From: Streptomyces sennicomposti
GTDB lineage: Bacteria; Actinomycetota; Actinomycetes; Streptomycetales; Streptomycetaceae
Length of the DNA stretch: 44,464 bases
Assembly (NCBI RefSeq): GCF_019890635.1
Contig: NZ_JAIOAB010000062.1
Location: 1-44,464 of the forward strand
Direction: 5' to 3'
How positions within the stretch are numbered: position 1 is the first letter of the stretch; every line of letters starts with the position of its first letter. The notes below the pieces were generated by a model. That model was not told the DNA's origin. It searched no databases and was given only the letters and a program-made list of their open reading frames with translations. Position numbers and translations under genes: made by a program. Positions 7,482 through 15,827 of the stretch are shown here, piece after piece.

Positions 7482-8450
7482 TCAATCTTGAACGGAATTG
7501 ACCGATACGTCGATGGCTGGAATCCATCCGTTTTCGGGTCGCCGTAGCCAGCCCTCCTCCGCCGCCAGTTCCGCCGCCGCGCGCCGCACCGCGTCCAGCG
7601 CCGGATGCGCCAGTCCCCTGCGCCACACCAGCGACACCGGGGACAGCGGCACGGGGTCGACGAGGGGCCGTACGACGGTGCGCGGCAGGGGCGGGAAGCC
7701 GACCACCGCGAGCACCGGATGGCCGGTCTTCGCCATCAGCCGTTCGAACTCCTCCACCCCGACGGCCAGCGGCGCGGGCGGCGCCACCGCGATGCCGCGC
7801 CCGGCGAAGAGGCGGTGCGCGAGGTCGGTCCACTCCGGGGTACGGGGGTTGCCGGCGCCCGCGTACACCGTCTCGCCGGCCAGCGCGGCCAGCGGCACCT
7901 CGGGCAGCGCGGCCAGCCGGTGGGCCTCGGGCAGCGCGATCGCCATCGGCTCGTAGCGGACGGGCTGGTGGGCGAGGCCGGCCCGCAGCGCCGGGTCCAG
8001 GCCCGCGTACCGGCCGAAGGACGCGTCGAGGCGGCCCGCCAGCAGCTCCGTGGCCGCGCCGGTGAGACCGCTCTCGAAGCGGGCCATGATCTCGTGCTCG
8101 GGGGCGAGTTCGCGCGCCCGCCGCAGCACGCGGTGGCCGGTGGCCAGGCCCGGCGAGTTGAGGTCGAGGAAGAGCGGGCGGGCCTGTCCGAAGGCGGCCA
8201 GCAGCTCGTCCTGGGCGGCCAGCACCCGGCGCGCGTACGGCAGCAGCCGCTCGCCGTCGGCGGTCAGGGTCACCTGCCGGGTGGTGCGCACGAACAGCTC
8301 GGCCCCCAGCTCCCGTTCCAGCCGCCGTACGTCCCGGCTGAGGGCCTGCTGGGCGACGTACAGCCGGACGGCGGCGCGCGTGAAGTGCAGTTCCTCGGCC
8401 ACGGTGACGAAGGCCCGCAGCAGCCGCGGGTCCAGATGGGGGACGGACAT
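7482..8450 (-). CDS. LysR-family transcriptional regulator
   Basis: The 322-residue protein has an N-terminal winged helix-turn-helix at residues ~8-66, with LLRAFVTVAEELHFTRAAVRL and the recognition-helix region QALSRDVRRLERELGAELF. It is followed by a LysR-type substrate-binding domain from about residue 90. Length is normal for the family. The gene is divergent from an MFS exporter gene with only an 83-bp gap. This arrangement commonly means that the regulator controls the exporter and itself from the shared region; that is inference. The effector cannot be read from the sequence. Confidence 0.92.
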   Translation of the reverse strand: MSVPHLDPRLLRAFVTVAEELHFTRAAVRLYVAQQALSRDVRRLERELGAELFVRTTRQVTLTADGERLLPYARRVLAAQDELLAAFGQARPLFLDLNSPGLATGHRVLRRARELAPEHEIMARFESGLTGAATELLAGRLDASFGRYAGLDPALRAGLAHQPVRYEPMAIALPEAHRLAALPEVPLAALAGETVYAGAGNPRTPEWTDLAHRLFAGRGIAVAPPAPLAVGVEEFERLMAKTGHPVLAVVGFPPLPRTVVRPLVDPVPLSPVSLVWRRGLAHPALDAVRRAAAELAAEEGWLRRPENGWIPAIDVSVNSVQD

Positions 8451-8533
8451 GCGGCGAACTTACAACGCGGGTGCGTCAATCGGCCCCGAACAGGTGTTGG
8501 ACCCCGCGTCCCGCCCCGGGCGACGGTGAGCCC
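8451..8533. promoter_or_regulatory. Divergent promoter region of the LysR/MFS pair
   Basis: An 83-bp gap separates the two divergent start codons, so it must hold both promoters and probably the LysR operator. GGTGAG four bases before the MFS ATG is a weak ribosome-binding site. I found no clear T-N11-A palindrome. Confidence 0.5.
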
Positions 8534-9841
8534 ATGCCACCGAGGACGCCCGAAGCCCCCGAACGCACCGACAGCCCCGACCCCACCGGCCCCACCGGCC
8601 CCACCGGCCCCACCGGCTCGATCGAACCCACCGCCGGTACGCCGGCCGAACCCCCCTCCGCCCCGCCCGCCCCCTCCTACCGTCGCCTCTTCGCCCTCCC
8701 CGGCGCCCGTGCCTTCACCGTCGGGAACCTGGTGGCCCGGCTGCCGTCGGGCATGTTCGGGGTGAGCGCGGTGGTGATGATCGCGGGGGCACGCGGCTCG
8801 TACGCCCTCGCCGGGGCCGTCACGGCCACCGGCCTGGCGGCGACGGCGGTGACCGCGCCCTGGATCGCCCGTCTGGTGGACCGCCACGGCCAGGCCCGCG
8901 TCGCGGTGCCGGCCACGGTCTGCGCGGTGCTGGGCAGCCTGGCGCTGTTGGTGTGCGTACGCTGCGGCGCGCCCGACTGGACGCTCTTCGCCGCCTACGC
9001 CGCCACCGCGACCACCCCCAACACCGGCGGCATGTCCCGGGCCCGCTGGGCGCACCTGCTGCGCGGCGACCCCGCCGCCCTGCACACCGCGAACTCCTTC
9101 GAGCAGGCGGCCGACGAGCTGTGCTTCATGCTGGGCCCGGTCCTCGCGGCCTTCCTCACCGGCACGTTCTTCCCGGAGGCGGGCACGCTGACCGGGGCGG
9201 TGCTGCTGTTGACCGGCACGCTGCTGTTCACCGCGCAGCGCGCCACCGAACCGCCGGCCGGGGGCGGCAGCACCGGCAGGGCGCCGCTGCGCGCCCCGGG
9301 CATGCCGGCCCAGCTCGCCGTGTGCCTGGCCCTGGGCGCGGTGTTCGGCGCGATGGAGGTCGTCACGGTGGCCTTCGCCGACGACCGGGGGCACCGGTCG
9401 GCGGCGGGCGTGGCGCTGGGGCTGCAGGCGGCCGGGTCGTGCCTGGCCGGGCTGGTGTACGGGGCGCTGCGGCCCGGCGGTCCGGCCGCGCGGCGGCTGC
9501 CGTGGTGCGTGGCCGCGATGACGGCGCTGATGACCCTGCCGCTGCTGGCCGCCGCCCTGACCGGCTCGATGCTCGCGCTGTCCGGCGCGCTGCTCGTCGC
9601 CGGTACGGCGACGGCGCCGACCATGGTCACCAACATGGCCCTGGTCCAGCAGCGCACCCCCGCGGGCCGCCTCAACGAGGGCATGACCCTGGCGGTGACG
9701 GGCCTGCTCGGCGGCATCGCCTGCGGCAGCGCGACGGGCGGCTGGGGGGCGGAGCACCTGTCGCCGACGGCCGGGTACGGGGTGCCGGTGACGGCGGCGG
9801 CGGTGGCGCTGGTGATCAGCGTCGCCCGGCGCACCGGGTGA
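8534..9841 (+). CDS. Major facilitator superfamily transporter
   Basis: This 435-residue membrane protein has about 12 hydrophobic helices starting near residue 65. The cytoplasmic loop after the second helix has a motif-A-like segment (RLVDRHGQARVAVP), as in drug or metabolite exporters. The ~55-residue N-terminal extension is hydrophilic and contains a PTG tripeptide repeat encoded by a 9-bp DNA repeat (about 8580-8617). It is divergent from a LysR regulator, which probably controls it. The ATG at 8534 is preferred over an upstream in-frame ATG at 8471 because the latter lies close to the opposing LysR start and has no coding character. Substrate is unknown. Confidence 0.85.
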   Translation: MPPRTPEAPERTDSPDPTGPTGPTGPTGSIEPTAGTPAEPPSAPPAPSYRRLFALPGARAFTVGNLVARLPSGMFGVSAVVMIAGARGSYALAGAVTATGLAATAVTAPWIARLVDRHGQARVAVPATVCAVLGSLALLVCVRCGAPDWTLFAAYAATATTPNTGGMSRARWAHLLRGDPAALHTANSFEQAADELCFMLGPVLAAFLTGTFFPEAGTLTGAVLLLTGTLLFTAQRATEPPAGGGSTGRAPLRAPGMPAQLAVCLALGAVFGAMEVVTVAFADDRGHRSAAGVALGLQAAGSCLAGLVYGALRPGGPAARRLPWCVAAMTALMTLPLLAAALTGSMLALSGALLVAGTATAPTMVTNMALVQQRTPAGRLNEGMTLAVTGLLGGIACGSATGGWGAEHLSPTAGYGVPVTAAAVALVISVARRTG

Positions 9842-9925
9842 CCACGGGGACGCGGCGGAAGGGGACCGCTTCCCCGGCGCGGAGCGGAAGGGAACGGGCC
9901 GCCCCCTGGTGTGTGGGGGGCAACG

Positions 9926-9960
9926 GGACGGGCCGCCCCCGGTGTGGGAGCGGCCCGTCC
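9926..9960. terminator. Hairpin terminator between convergent MFS and FG-GAP genes
   Basis: GGACGGGCCGC (9926-9936) pairs perfectly with GCGGCCCGTCC (9950-9960) across a 13-base loop. A smaller hairpin, CCTGCC/GGCAGG (9966-9982), follows. Both sit between two convergent genes, so they may work in both directions. Confidence 0.7.
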
Positions 9961-9990
9961 TCGTGCCTGCCCGAAAGGCAGGAGGGTCGG

Positions 9991-10914
9991 TCAGAACAGC
10001 AGACGGTAGGTGTTCCAGCCGCTGGTGCCGATCTTCACCCGGGAGGCGTACGGGGCGGAGGCGTTGCCCGTGCCCTTGTACAGGTACAGCGCGCCGGTCT
10101 TGTCGCGGGCGACCAGGTCGGTGATGCCGTCCAGGTTGATGTCGCCGACGGAGACGATGCTGTTGTAGGTGTTCCAGCCGCCACCGATCTTGGTGCGCGG
10201 AGCGAAGGGTGCCTTGTAGTTGCCGGTGCCCTTGTACAGCCACAGGACGCCGGAGCTGTCCTTGGCGACGATGTCGTCCTTGCCGTCACCGGTCAGGTCG
10301 CCCTTGCCGGTGATGTCGGTGTAGATGTTCCAGCCGCCGCCGACCTTGTAGCGCGAGGCCAGCTTGCCGGTGCCGTAGCCGAGGTACAGGTACAGCGTGC
10401 CGGAGCTGTCGCGGGCCAGCAGGTCGTCGGCGGCGGCGCCGCCGAGGTTGCCGGCCGAGAGCAGACGGTTGTAGATGTTCCAGCCGTTGCCGATGAGCGC
10501 GGGGGTGCCGTCCCATGCCGTCCAGTACAGCTGGCCGTCGGTGACGTCCCACAGGCCGTCCGCGGAGCCGTCCGCGTCCTGGTCCGCCTGCGTGATGAAG
10601 CGGGAGGCCTTCCAGCCCGAGCCGGAATCCATACGGGAGCTCAGGCCGCCCTTGCCGTTGGGCGGGTATCCCCACAGCTCGCCGTTGCCGTCCACGCCGT
10701 ACAGGGCGTTGACCTGGGCGACCTTGAGCCCGGTGACGCCGAACTTCGACACGCCCGACGGCTGGGCGTGCGTGGTGGCCTGGGCAGCGGTGCGGCTGGG
10801 CGCGTCCGCCGCCGACGCGGCGGACGTACCGGTCGCGACCAGCGCGGCGGCGAGCACCGCCACGGTGCCGCGCGCCACCGCGCGGCGCGCCTTCAGGCCG
10901 GAGCTTTTGACCAC
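9991..10914 (-). CDS. Secreted FG-GAP/VCBS-repeat protein
   Basis: The predicted 307-residue product has a basic N terminus and a hydrophobic signal peptide ending near ...SAASA. At least five ~45-residue FG-GAP-like repeats follow, with recurring GDLTGDGKDDIVAKDSSG and GDINLDGITDLVARDKTG segments (Ca-binding DxDxDG-type loops) and WNIYN/WNTY spacers. Such repeats form beta-propellers in extracellular proteins; no catalytic domain is attached. The GTG at 10914 is chosen because GGAGG lies six bases upstream. An in-frame ATG at 10935 has no ribosome-binding site. It is probably exported by the Sec pathway. The function is unknown; binding to carbohydrate or protein partners is possible. Confidence 0.85.
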   Translation of the reverse strand: MVKSSGLKARRAVARGTVAVLAAALVATGTSAASAADAPSRTAAQATTHAQPSGVSKFGVTGLKVAQVNALYGVDGNGELWGYPPNGKGGLSSRMDSGSGWKASRFITQADQDADGSADGLWDVTDGQLYWTAWDGTPALIGNGWNIYNRLLSAGNLGGAAADDLLARDSSGTLYLYLGYGTGKLASRYKVGGGWNIYTDITGKGDLTGDGKDDIVAKDSSGVLWLYKGTGNYKAPFAPRTKIGGGWNTYNSIVSVGDINLDGITDLVARDKTGALYLYKGTGNASAPYASRVKIGTSGWNTYRLLF

Positions 10915-11038
10915 GAGGGTCCTCCATTGGGTCATGAGGAGGGGCCGTGCGGCCGGGTGCGGCCGGCACGACCCGCAGATGCACCTTGATCCTCGCAGGT
11001 GTCGTTTACATGCCAACCGGATTTCCGCGCCCTGTACC

Positions 11039-11082
11039 GAAGCGGGACGGAAGCGGGACGGAAGTGCGACAGAAGTGCAACA
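11039..11082 (-). promoter_or_regulatory. Four 11-bp direct repeats upstream of the FG-GAP gene
   Basis: Four head-to-tail 11-bp units, GAAG(C/T)G(G/C)GAC(G/A)-like on the plus strand, occupy 11039-11049, 11050-11060, 11061-11071 and 11072-11082. They lie about 125 bp upstream of the gene start on the minus strand. Repeats spaced by one helical turn upstream of a promoter resemble binding sites of regulators such as SARPs, which bind 11-bp-spaced heptamers. No regulator of that type is encoded nearby. Confidence 0.55.
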
Positions 11083-11164
11083 GGGAGGCGTACAACCTTT
11101 TCGGTGGCCCCAGTGACGACGCATCAGGCATACCGGCCGCACGCACGACAAGGCCGCGCGCACG

Positions 11165-11202
11165 ACAAAGGCCCCGGCGCTCGGAAGCGACGGGGCCTTT
11201 GT
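11165..11202 (-). terminator. Terminator of the tmRNA gene
   Basis: ACAAAGGCCCCG (11165-11176) pairs perfectly with CGGGGCCTTTGT (11191-11202). It begins 28 bases beyond the mature 3' end of ssrA. The stem has the A/T-rich outer end expected of an intrinsic terminator. Confidence 0.8.
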
Positions 11203-11229
11203 CCACATGGGGTACCCGGTGTGGGTGAG

Positions 11230-11628
11230 TGGAGATGGCGGGAATCGAACCCGCGTCCAACGGTGCGGAATCAGGGCTTCTCCGTGTGCAGTCCGCTTCG
11301 CTTTTCTCGGCCCCGGAGATCACGCGGACAAGTCTCCGACGGGCTCAGTCACTGTGTGGTTTCCCTCTTCACCCCGTGACCGGGATCAAGGTTTAGTCCC
11401 CTAGTCGATGCCAGGATCCGGGTCGGGAACATCCCCGGGCTGACACTCCCTTGAGTAGGAGGCTCGCGATCGCTACCTGAGATCAGGCAGCGAGGGCGAA
11501 GGCCTGCTGGGAGGAATCGCGCTTGGTGTTGGCGATTATTTTTTTCGGCCTGTGGTTTACGAGATCATGGCCGCTTCCTCGACACGCTTCCCCTGCTTCG
11601 ACAGCCGCTGTCGAAACCGATCATCCCC
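11230..11628 (-). ncRNA. tmRNA (transfer-messenger RNA)
   Basis: The RNA rescues stalled ribosomes together with SmpB. On the minus strand, the 5' acceptor strand GGGGATG at 11628 pairs with CATCTCC near 11231-11237. A T-arm with GGTTCGAATCCC-type sense lies at about 11240-11256. The CCA end is not encoded. The tag reading frame, at 11533-11483, encodes ANTKRDSSQQAFALAA followed by TGA, starting from a GCC resume codon after an A-rich stretch. The tag ends in ALAA, as expected for degradation by Clp proteases. The gene lies downstream of smpB in the same direction, the usual actinomycete arrangement. Confidence 0.97.
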
Positions 11629-11645
11629 ATGTTGTTTTTTCAAAA

Positions 11646-11675
11646 CCCTCCGAGGAGGGCCCCTCCGGAGAGGGG
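11646..11675 (-). other. Two adjacent small hairpins just upstream of the tmRNA 5' end
   Basis: CCCTC-CGAG-GAGGG (11646-11659) and CCCCTC-CGGA-GAGGGG (11660-11675) are back-to-back stems with four-base loops. They end 18 bases before mature tmRNA on the minus strand, and the one nearer tmRNA is followed by four T residues. They may end the smpB transcript or guide processing of pre-tmRNA. A possible -10 box, TACGAT, lies at 11710-11705. Confidence 0.45.
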
Positions 11676-11836
11676 GCTCGCACCGGCCTCGCGGTGCTTG
11701 TGCCATCGTACGTGACCAACGCGGGTCCTTGCCAGCTTATTCCCGGCGCCCGCCCGTGGCGGTCACCCCGCCGTGGCATCCAGGTCAACGCCATGGGCCG
11801 CCGGGACATTCCCGGGGCGGGATCTGCCGGCGGGCC

Positions 11837-12316
11837 CTACGCGCGCTGCTTGCGCCGGACCGCCGACATCGCGCGCTCCGCCTCCCGGCGGTCCTGCTTC
11901 TCGCGCAGGGTCTGCCGCTTGTCGTACTCCTTCTTGCCCTTCGCCAGCGCGATCTCGACCTTGGCGCGGCCGTCCTTGAAGTACAGGGCGAGGGGCACGA
12001 TCGTGTGACCCGTCTCCTGGGACTTGGCCTCCAGCTTGTCGATCTCCAGCCGGTGCAGCAGCAGCTTGCGCTTGCGGCGGGCGCTGTGGTTGGTCCAGGT
12101 GCCCTGGCTGTACTCGGGCACGTGCACGTTGTGCAGCCACGCCTCGTGGCCGTCCAGCTGGACGAAGCCGTCCACCAGCGAGGCCCGTCCCTGGCGCAGC
12201 GACTTCACCTCGGTGCCGGTGAGGACCAGTCCGGCCTCGTAGGTGTCGAGGATGAGGTAGTCGTGCCGCGCCTTCTTGTTCTGCGCGATCAGCTTGCGCC
12301 CTTTTTCCTTAGCCAT
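11837..12316 (-). CDS. SmpB, tmRNA-binding protein
   Basis: This 159-residue protein escorts tmRNA to the empty A site of stalled ribosomes. It is recognised by NKKARHDYLILDTYEAGLVLTGTEVKS, the RASL..GFV segment, EYSQGTWTNHSARRKRKLLL, and the basic C-terminal tail (REKQDRREAERAM...RRKQRA) that enters the mRNA channel. Length is normal for SmpB. The gene precedes ssrA by about 200 bp on the same strand and follows an S41 peptidase gene. The start codon lies just after a small AGTGC/GCACT dyad, and no strong Shine-Dalgarno sequence is visible. Confidence 0.97.
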   Translation of the reverse strand: MAKEKGRKLIAQNKKARHDYLILDTYEAGLVLTGTEVKSLRQGRASLVDGFVQLDGHEAWLHNVHVPEYSQGTWTNHSARRKRKLLLHRLEIDKLEAKSQETGHTIVPLALYFKDGRAKVEIALAKGKKEYDKRQTLREKQDRREAERAMSAVRRKQRA

Positions 12317-12392
12317 AGTGCGCCCATTTTTGCACTACGGGGCCGCCGCGCGGAAAGGGTATTCGGCGCGGGCCGGGCGGGGCGCGCGCAGG

Positions 12393-13574
12393 CTACGACG
12401 GGTCGCCGAGGCCCGTGAGGACCGTCTCGGCCCGTTTCACCGCGTCGCCGTCCGCGGGCAGGTCCGGGGTGATGCCCCGGCCGTCCACGGCGCGCCCCGC
12501 CGGGGTGCGGTAGTGGCCCACGGTCAGCTCGGCGACGGACCCGTCGGGCAGCCGGCTCGGCATCTGCACGGAGCCCTTGCCGAAGGTGCGCGAGCCCACG
12601 ACGACGGCCCGCCCGCGGTCCTGGAGGGCGCCGGTGAGCAGTTCGGCGGCGCTCATCGTGCCGCCGTCGACCAGCGTGACCAGGGGTTTGGTGGTGTCGC
12701 CGCCGGGCTCGGCGTGCAGGGCGCGCTGCTCGCCGTCGACGTCGTAGGTGGCGACGAGGCCGCCGTCGAGGAAGGCGGAGGCGGCGCCGACGGCCTCGGT
12801 GACCAGGCCGCCGGAGTTGCCGCGCAGGTCCAGGATGACGCCCTGGCCGGCCGGTGAGCGGCGCACCGCGGCGCGGACCTGGTCGCCGGCGCCCTTGGTG
12901 AAGGCGGAGATCCTGATGACGGTCACGCCGCCGGCGAGCCGCCGTACGGTGACCGAGTCGGTGGACAGGCGGGCGCGGCGCAGGGTCCGGGTCCACTGGC
13001 GGTCGCCGCGCTGGAGGCCGAGGGTGACGGGGGTCCCGGCGGGCGCGTCGTCGGCGTCGCCGCGCAGTAAGGAGACGACCTCGGTGACGGGCAGCCCGTC
13101 GGTCTTCTCGCCGTCCACGCTGCTCAGCCGGTCGCCCGCGCGGATCCCGGCGTCGGCGGCGGGCGAGCCGGTCTGCACCTTGGTGACGTCGATGCGGCCG
13201 TCGCGCTCGCGCCGCGCCCACAGGCCGACGCCGGTGTACCGGCCGTCCAGCGCCTCCTGGAACTCCTGGTAGTCGCCCGGGGAGTAGACGGCGCCCCAGC
13301 GGTCGCCGCTGCGGCTGACGGCCCGTTCGGCGGCCTCCATGGGGGACTTGCCGGCGGCCATCGCCTCGGCGGCGGCCCGCGTCACCTGTTCCTGGGCGGC
13401 GGCGGGGGCCGAACGGACCGTCTCCGTCGAGGACTTGCGCTCGCCGGCGGCGGACCGCGCGCCGGGCAGCGACCCGGTCGCCGCGCCGGCCACGAGCACT
13501 CCGGCGAAGACCAGGGTCAGGGTCGCCCCGGCGCGGGGGCGGCGGGGCTGACAGAAGAGGTCACGGCCGGGCAT
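12393..13574 (-). CDS. S41 family carboxy-terminal processing peptidase
   Basis: This 393-residue exported serine protease has an N-terminal membrane anchor or signal (about 13-36), a helical region, a PDZ domain (about 113-192) and an S41 catalytic domain with Ser308 in TMSAAELL and Lys333 in FGKGSVQ, the usual Ser-Lys dyad. RGNSGGLV is also typical. Members cleave C-terminal regions of envelope proteins. It lies between ftsX and smpB, a conserved position, and could act on division or envelope proteins. An in-frame ATG at 13640 was rejected because a strong hairpin terminator (13600-13632) lies between it and the chosen start. Confidence 0.9.
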   Translation of the reverse strand: MPGRDLFCQPRRPRAGATLTLVFAGVLVAGAATGSLPGARSAAGERKSSTETVRSAPAAAQEQVTRAAAEAMAAGKSPMEAAERAVSRSGDRWGAVYSPGDYQEFQEALDGRYTGVGLWARRERDGRIDVTKVQTGSPAADAGIRAGDRLSSVDGEKTDGLPVTEVVSLLRGDADDAPAGTPVTLGLQRGDRQWTRTLRRARLSTDSVTVRRLAGGVTVIRISAFTKGAGDQVRAAVRRSPAGQGVILDLRGNSGGLVTEAVGAASAFLDGGLVATYDVDGEQRALHAEPGGDTTKPLVTLVDGGTMSAAELLTGALQDRGRAVVVGSRTFGKGSVQMPSRLPDGSVAELTVGHYRTPAGRAVDGRGITPDLPADGDAVKRAETVLTGLGDPS

Positions 13575-13599
13575 GCCGGTGAGTGTAGGACAACGCCCC

Positions 13600-13632
13600 G
13601 GGGCCGTACGCCGGGTTGACCCGTACGGCCCC
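13600..13632 (-). terminator. Hairpin terminator after ftsX
   Basis: GGGGCCGTACG (13600-13610) pairs perfectly with CGTACGGCCCC (13622-13632) across an 11-base loop. The hairpin starts 12 bases past the ftsX stop and argues for a separate promoter or read-through for the protease gene. Confidence 0.75.
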
Positions 13633-13643
13633 GTTGGCATCCG

Positions 13644-14561
13644 TCACACCTTCAGGTACTTGCGCAGCGCCAGAAGACCGGCAAGGGCCGGGATCAGGAA
13701 GCTCACCGCGAGGATGAGCGGGATCTTGGTGATGACGGCGTCCCAGCCGACGAAGTTGATGAGCGGCAGCTTCGTGGACAGCGACACTCCGTGGTCGATC
13801 ACGAAGTACTGCACGACCACCAGGAAGGAGGAGGCGAGTATGCCGCCGATGAGCCCGGCGACGGCGGCCTCCATGATGAACGGCGCCTGGATGTAGAAGC
13901 CGGAGGCGCCCACCAGGCGCATGATGCCCGTCTCCCGTCGCCGGCTGAACGCGGAGACGCGCACGGTGTTGACGATCAGCAGCATCGCCACGGTGAGCAT
14001 CACCGCCATCACGCCCCGCGCGGCCAGGTTCAGATAGCCGAGCAGGGTGAAGAGGTTGTCCAGGATGCTCTTCTGGTCCTGCACGGACTGCACGCCGTCA
14101 CGGCCGTTGAAGGCGCTGGCGATGACCTGGTACTGCTCGGGGTTCTTCAGCTTGACGCGGTACGACTCCTGCATCTGGTCCGGCGTGATGGAGGCGGCCA
14201 GCGGGGAGTTGCCGAACTGCTCCTTGTAGTGCTTGTACGCCTCGTCCTGGGACTCGTAGGTGACCTTGTCCACCACCGTCATCTTCTGCAGGTCCGCGAG
14301 GATCGACTTCTTCTGGTCCTCGGTGACCGCGCCCTTGGCGCAGTTGGGGTCGGACTCCGCGTTGCTCTTGTTGCAGAGGTAGATGGACACGTTGATCTTG
14401 TCGTACCAGTAGCCCTTCATCTTGCCGACCTGGTCGCTCAGCAGGAGCGACCCGCCGAACAGGGCGAGCGACAGGGCGACGGAGACGATGACGGCGAACG
14501 TCATCGTCAGGTTGCGGCGGAGACCGACACCGATCTCCGACAGGACGAACTGGGCGCGCAT
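13644..14561 (-). CDS. FtsX, permease-like subunit of the division FtsEX complex
   Basis: This 305-residue protein has one N-terminal transmembrane helix, a ~140-residue extracellular loop, and three C-terminal helices, the FtsX topology. The extracellular loop holds two Cys residues (CNKSNAESDPNC) that may form a disulfide. FtsX couples ATP hydrolysis by FtsE to activation of peptidoglycan hydrolases such as RipC-type NlpC/P60 enzymes in actinobacteria. RRETGIMRLVGAS is the conserved coupling segment. It follows ftsE with a ~32-bp gap in the same direction and is certainly co-transcribed. Confidence 0.96.
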   Translation of the reverse strand: MRAQFVLSEIGVGLRRNLTMTFAVIVSVALSLALFGGSLLLSDQVGKMKGYWYDKINVSIYLCNKSNAESDPNCAKGAVTEDQKKSILADLQKMTVVDKVTYESQDEAYKHYKEQFGNSPLAASITPDQMQESYRVKLKNPEQYQVIASAFNGRDGVQSVQDQKSILDNLFTLLGYLNLAARGVMAVMLTVAMLLIVNTVRVSAFSRRRETGIMRLVGASGFYIQAPFIMEAAVAGLIGGILASSFLVVVQYFVIDHGVSLSTKLPLINFVGWDAVITKIPLILAVSFLIPALAGLLALRKYLKV

Positions 14562-14593
14562 GGCGTCTGGTCAAGCCTTTCCGAGTGGACTCT

Positions 14594-15283
14594 TCAGTGC
14601 TGGTAGCCGTAGACGCCGCGTGCCTGGTCGCGGACGAGGCGGCCCTTCTCCAGCTCGATGACGCGTTTGCGCATCTGGTCCACGATGTTCTGGTCGTGGG
14701 TGGCCATCACCACGGTGGTGCCCGTCCGGTTGATCCGGTCGAGCAGCTTCATGATGCCGACGGAGGTCTGCGGGTCGAGGTTGCCGGTGGGCTCGTCGGC
14801 GATCAGCAGCTTGGGCCGGTTGACGAAGGCCCGGGCGATGGCGACGCGCTGCTGCTCACCACCGGACAGCTCGCCCGGCATCCGGTCCTCCTTGCCGCCG
14901 AGCCCGACGAGGTCGAGCACCTGTGGCACGGACTTGCGGATCTCGCCCTGCGACTTGCCGATGACCTCCTGCGCGAAGGCGACGTTCTCCGCCACCGTCT
15001 TGTTGGGCAGCAGGCGGAAGTCCTGGAACACCGTGCCCAACTGGCGGCGCATCTGCGGCACCTTCCAGTTGGACAGGCGCGCGAGGTCCTTGCCCAGGAC
15101 GTGCACCTGGCCGTGGCTGCACCGCTCCTCGCGGAGGATGAGCCGCAGGAAGGTGGACTTTCCGGAGCCGGAGGATCCCACGAGGAAGACGAACTCGCCC
15201 TTCTCGACCTCCAGGGAGACATCCCTGAGGGCGGGGCGGGTCTGCTTGGGGTAGACCTTGGACACGTTGTCGAATCGGATCAC
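14594..15283 (-). CDS. FtsE, ATPase subunit of the division FtsEX complex
   Basis: The 229-residue ABC ATPase has Walker A GSSGSGKST (36-44), signature LSGGEQQRVAIARA, Walker B LLIADEPTGNLD and a switch His in MATHD. The YPKQTRPALRDVSL N-terminal segment is FtsE-like. It pairs with FtsX to control septal or cell-wall hydrolases at the cytoplasmic membrane. Length and order (ftsE then ftsX) are standard. Confidence 0.97.
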   Translation of the reverse strand: MIRFDNVSKVYPKQTRPALRDVSLEVEKGEFVFLVGSSGSGKSTFLRLILREERCSHGQVHVLGKDLARLSNWKVPQMRRQLGTVFQDFRLLPNKTVAENVAFAQEVIGKSQGEIRKSVPQVLDLVGLGGKEDRMPGELSGGEQQRVAIARAFVNRPKLLIADEPTGNLDPQTSVGIMKLLDRINRTGTTVVMATHDQNIVDQMRKRVIELEKGRLVRDQARGVYGYQH

Positions 15284-15540
15284 GGATGCACCACGGGTCG
15301 CCGGGGGTAGATGAGCGTGACCATACGCGAGTCAGGTGCGCCCGCGCAGTCGCCGGTACGGGTTGCGGGACAGTTGTACGGTTTGTCCGGGGCCTCGGAC
15401 GCGTACGGGTACGCGGGGAGCACGGGGCTTTCGGGGACCCCGCGCTGAAAGCCGGGGAACCTGGCATTGTGGAGAGGGGAACGTTCGCGCGTCCGCGGGC
15501 GTTGTCCAGGTGTGACCGGCGGTGCAAGGAGGGCGAGCGC
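15284..15540. other. Divergent intergenic region between ftsE and the 64-aa gene
   Basis: This 257-bp region holds the ftsE promoter on the minus strand and the promoter of the small plus-strand gene. AAGGAGG at about 15526-15532 is a strong ribosome-binding site for the latter. I see no other gene here; the longer in-frame extensions of the small gene start too close to ftsE. Confidence 0.45.
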
Positions 15541-15735
15541 ATGACGTACGACCGGTTGGTGTGCGCGAACTGCGCGGCGCCCGTGAGCGAGGGCCGGTGC
15601 CCGGTGTGCCGTGCGAACCGCGAGCGGCTGCAGCAGGAGAACAACTTCCTCGCGGGACTGAACCCGATGGCGCTGATCGCGCTGCTGGCGGTGCTGATCG
15701 CCGCGGTGGCGCTGCTGGCGCACCAGACGGCGTAG
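15541..15735 (+). CDS. 64-residue zinc-ribbon-like membrane protein
   Basis: The small protein has two CxxC pairs (CANC and CPVC, residues ~8-24) that could bind zinc, followed by a short linker and one C-terminal transmembrane helix (ALIALLAVLIAAVALLA). It is probably anchored in the membrane with its zinc knuckle in the cytosol. The start ATG at 15541 has an excellent AAGGAGG nine bases upstream. Similar small proteins occur next to ftsE in Streptomyces as far as I recall. A role with FtsEX is possible but unproven. Confidence 0.8.
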   Translation: MTYDRLVCANCAAPVSEGRCPVCRANRERLQQENNFLAGLNPMALIALLAVLIAAVALLAHQTA

Positions 15736-15754
15736 CGGGGCGGCAAGCGAGCGA

Positions 15755-15783
15755 GGGGCCCGGAGCGGTGTGCTCCGGGCCCC
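15755..15783. terminator. Bidirectional hairpin terminator
   Basis: GGGGCCCGGAGC (15755-15766) and GCTCCGGGCCCC (15772-15783) form a perfect 12-bp stem with a five-base loop. It lies between two convergent genes. Confidence 0.85.
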
Positions 15784-15827
15784 TCGGCGTCAGTCGCCGC
15801 ACACGCCCCGTGGGGCGGTGGTCACGC

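Noticed and set aside
11230..11260. tRNA gene, because of a perfect T-arm and acceptor end
   Set aside because: The partner 5' acceptor strand is ~390 bases away and encloses a tag reading frame: this is tmRNA.
13575..13640. Earlier ATG start for the S41 protease at 13640
   Set aside because: The extension would include the 11-bp-stem ftsX terminator and adds residues upstream of a good membrane anchor.
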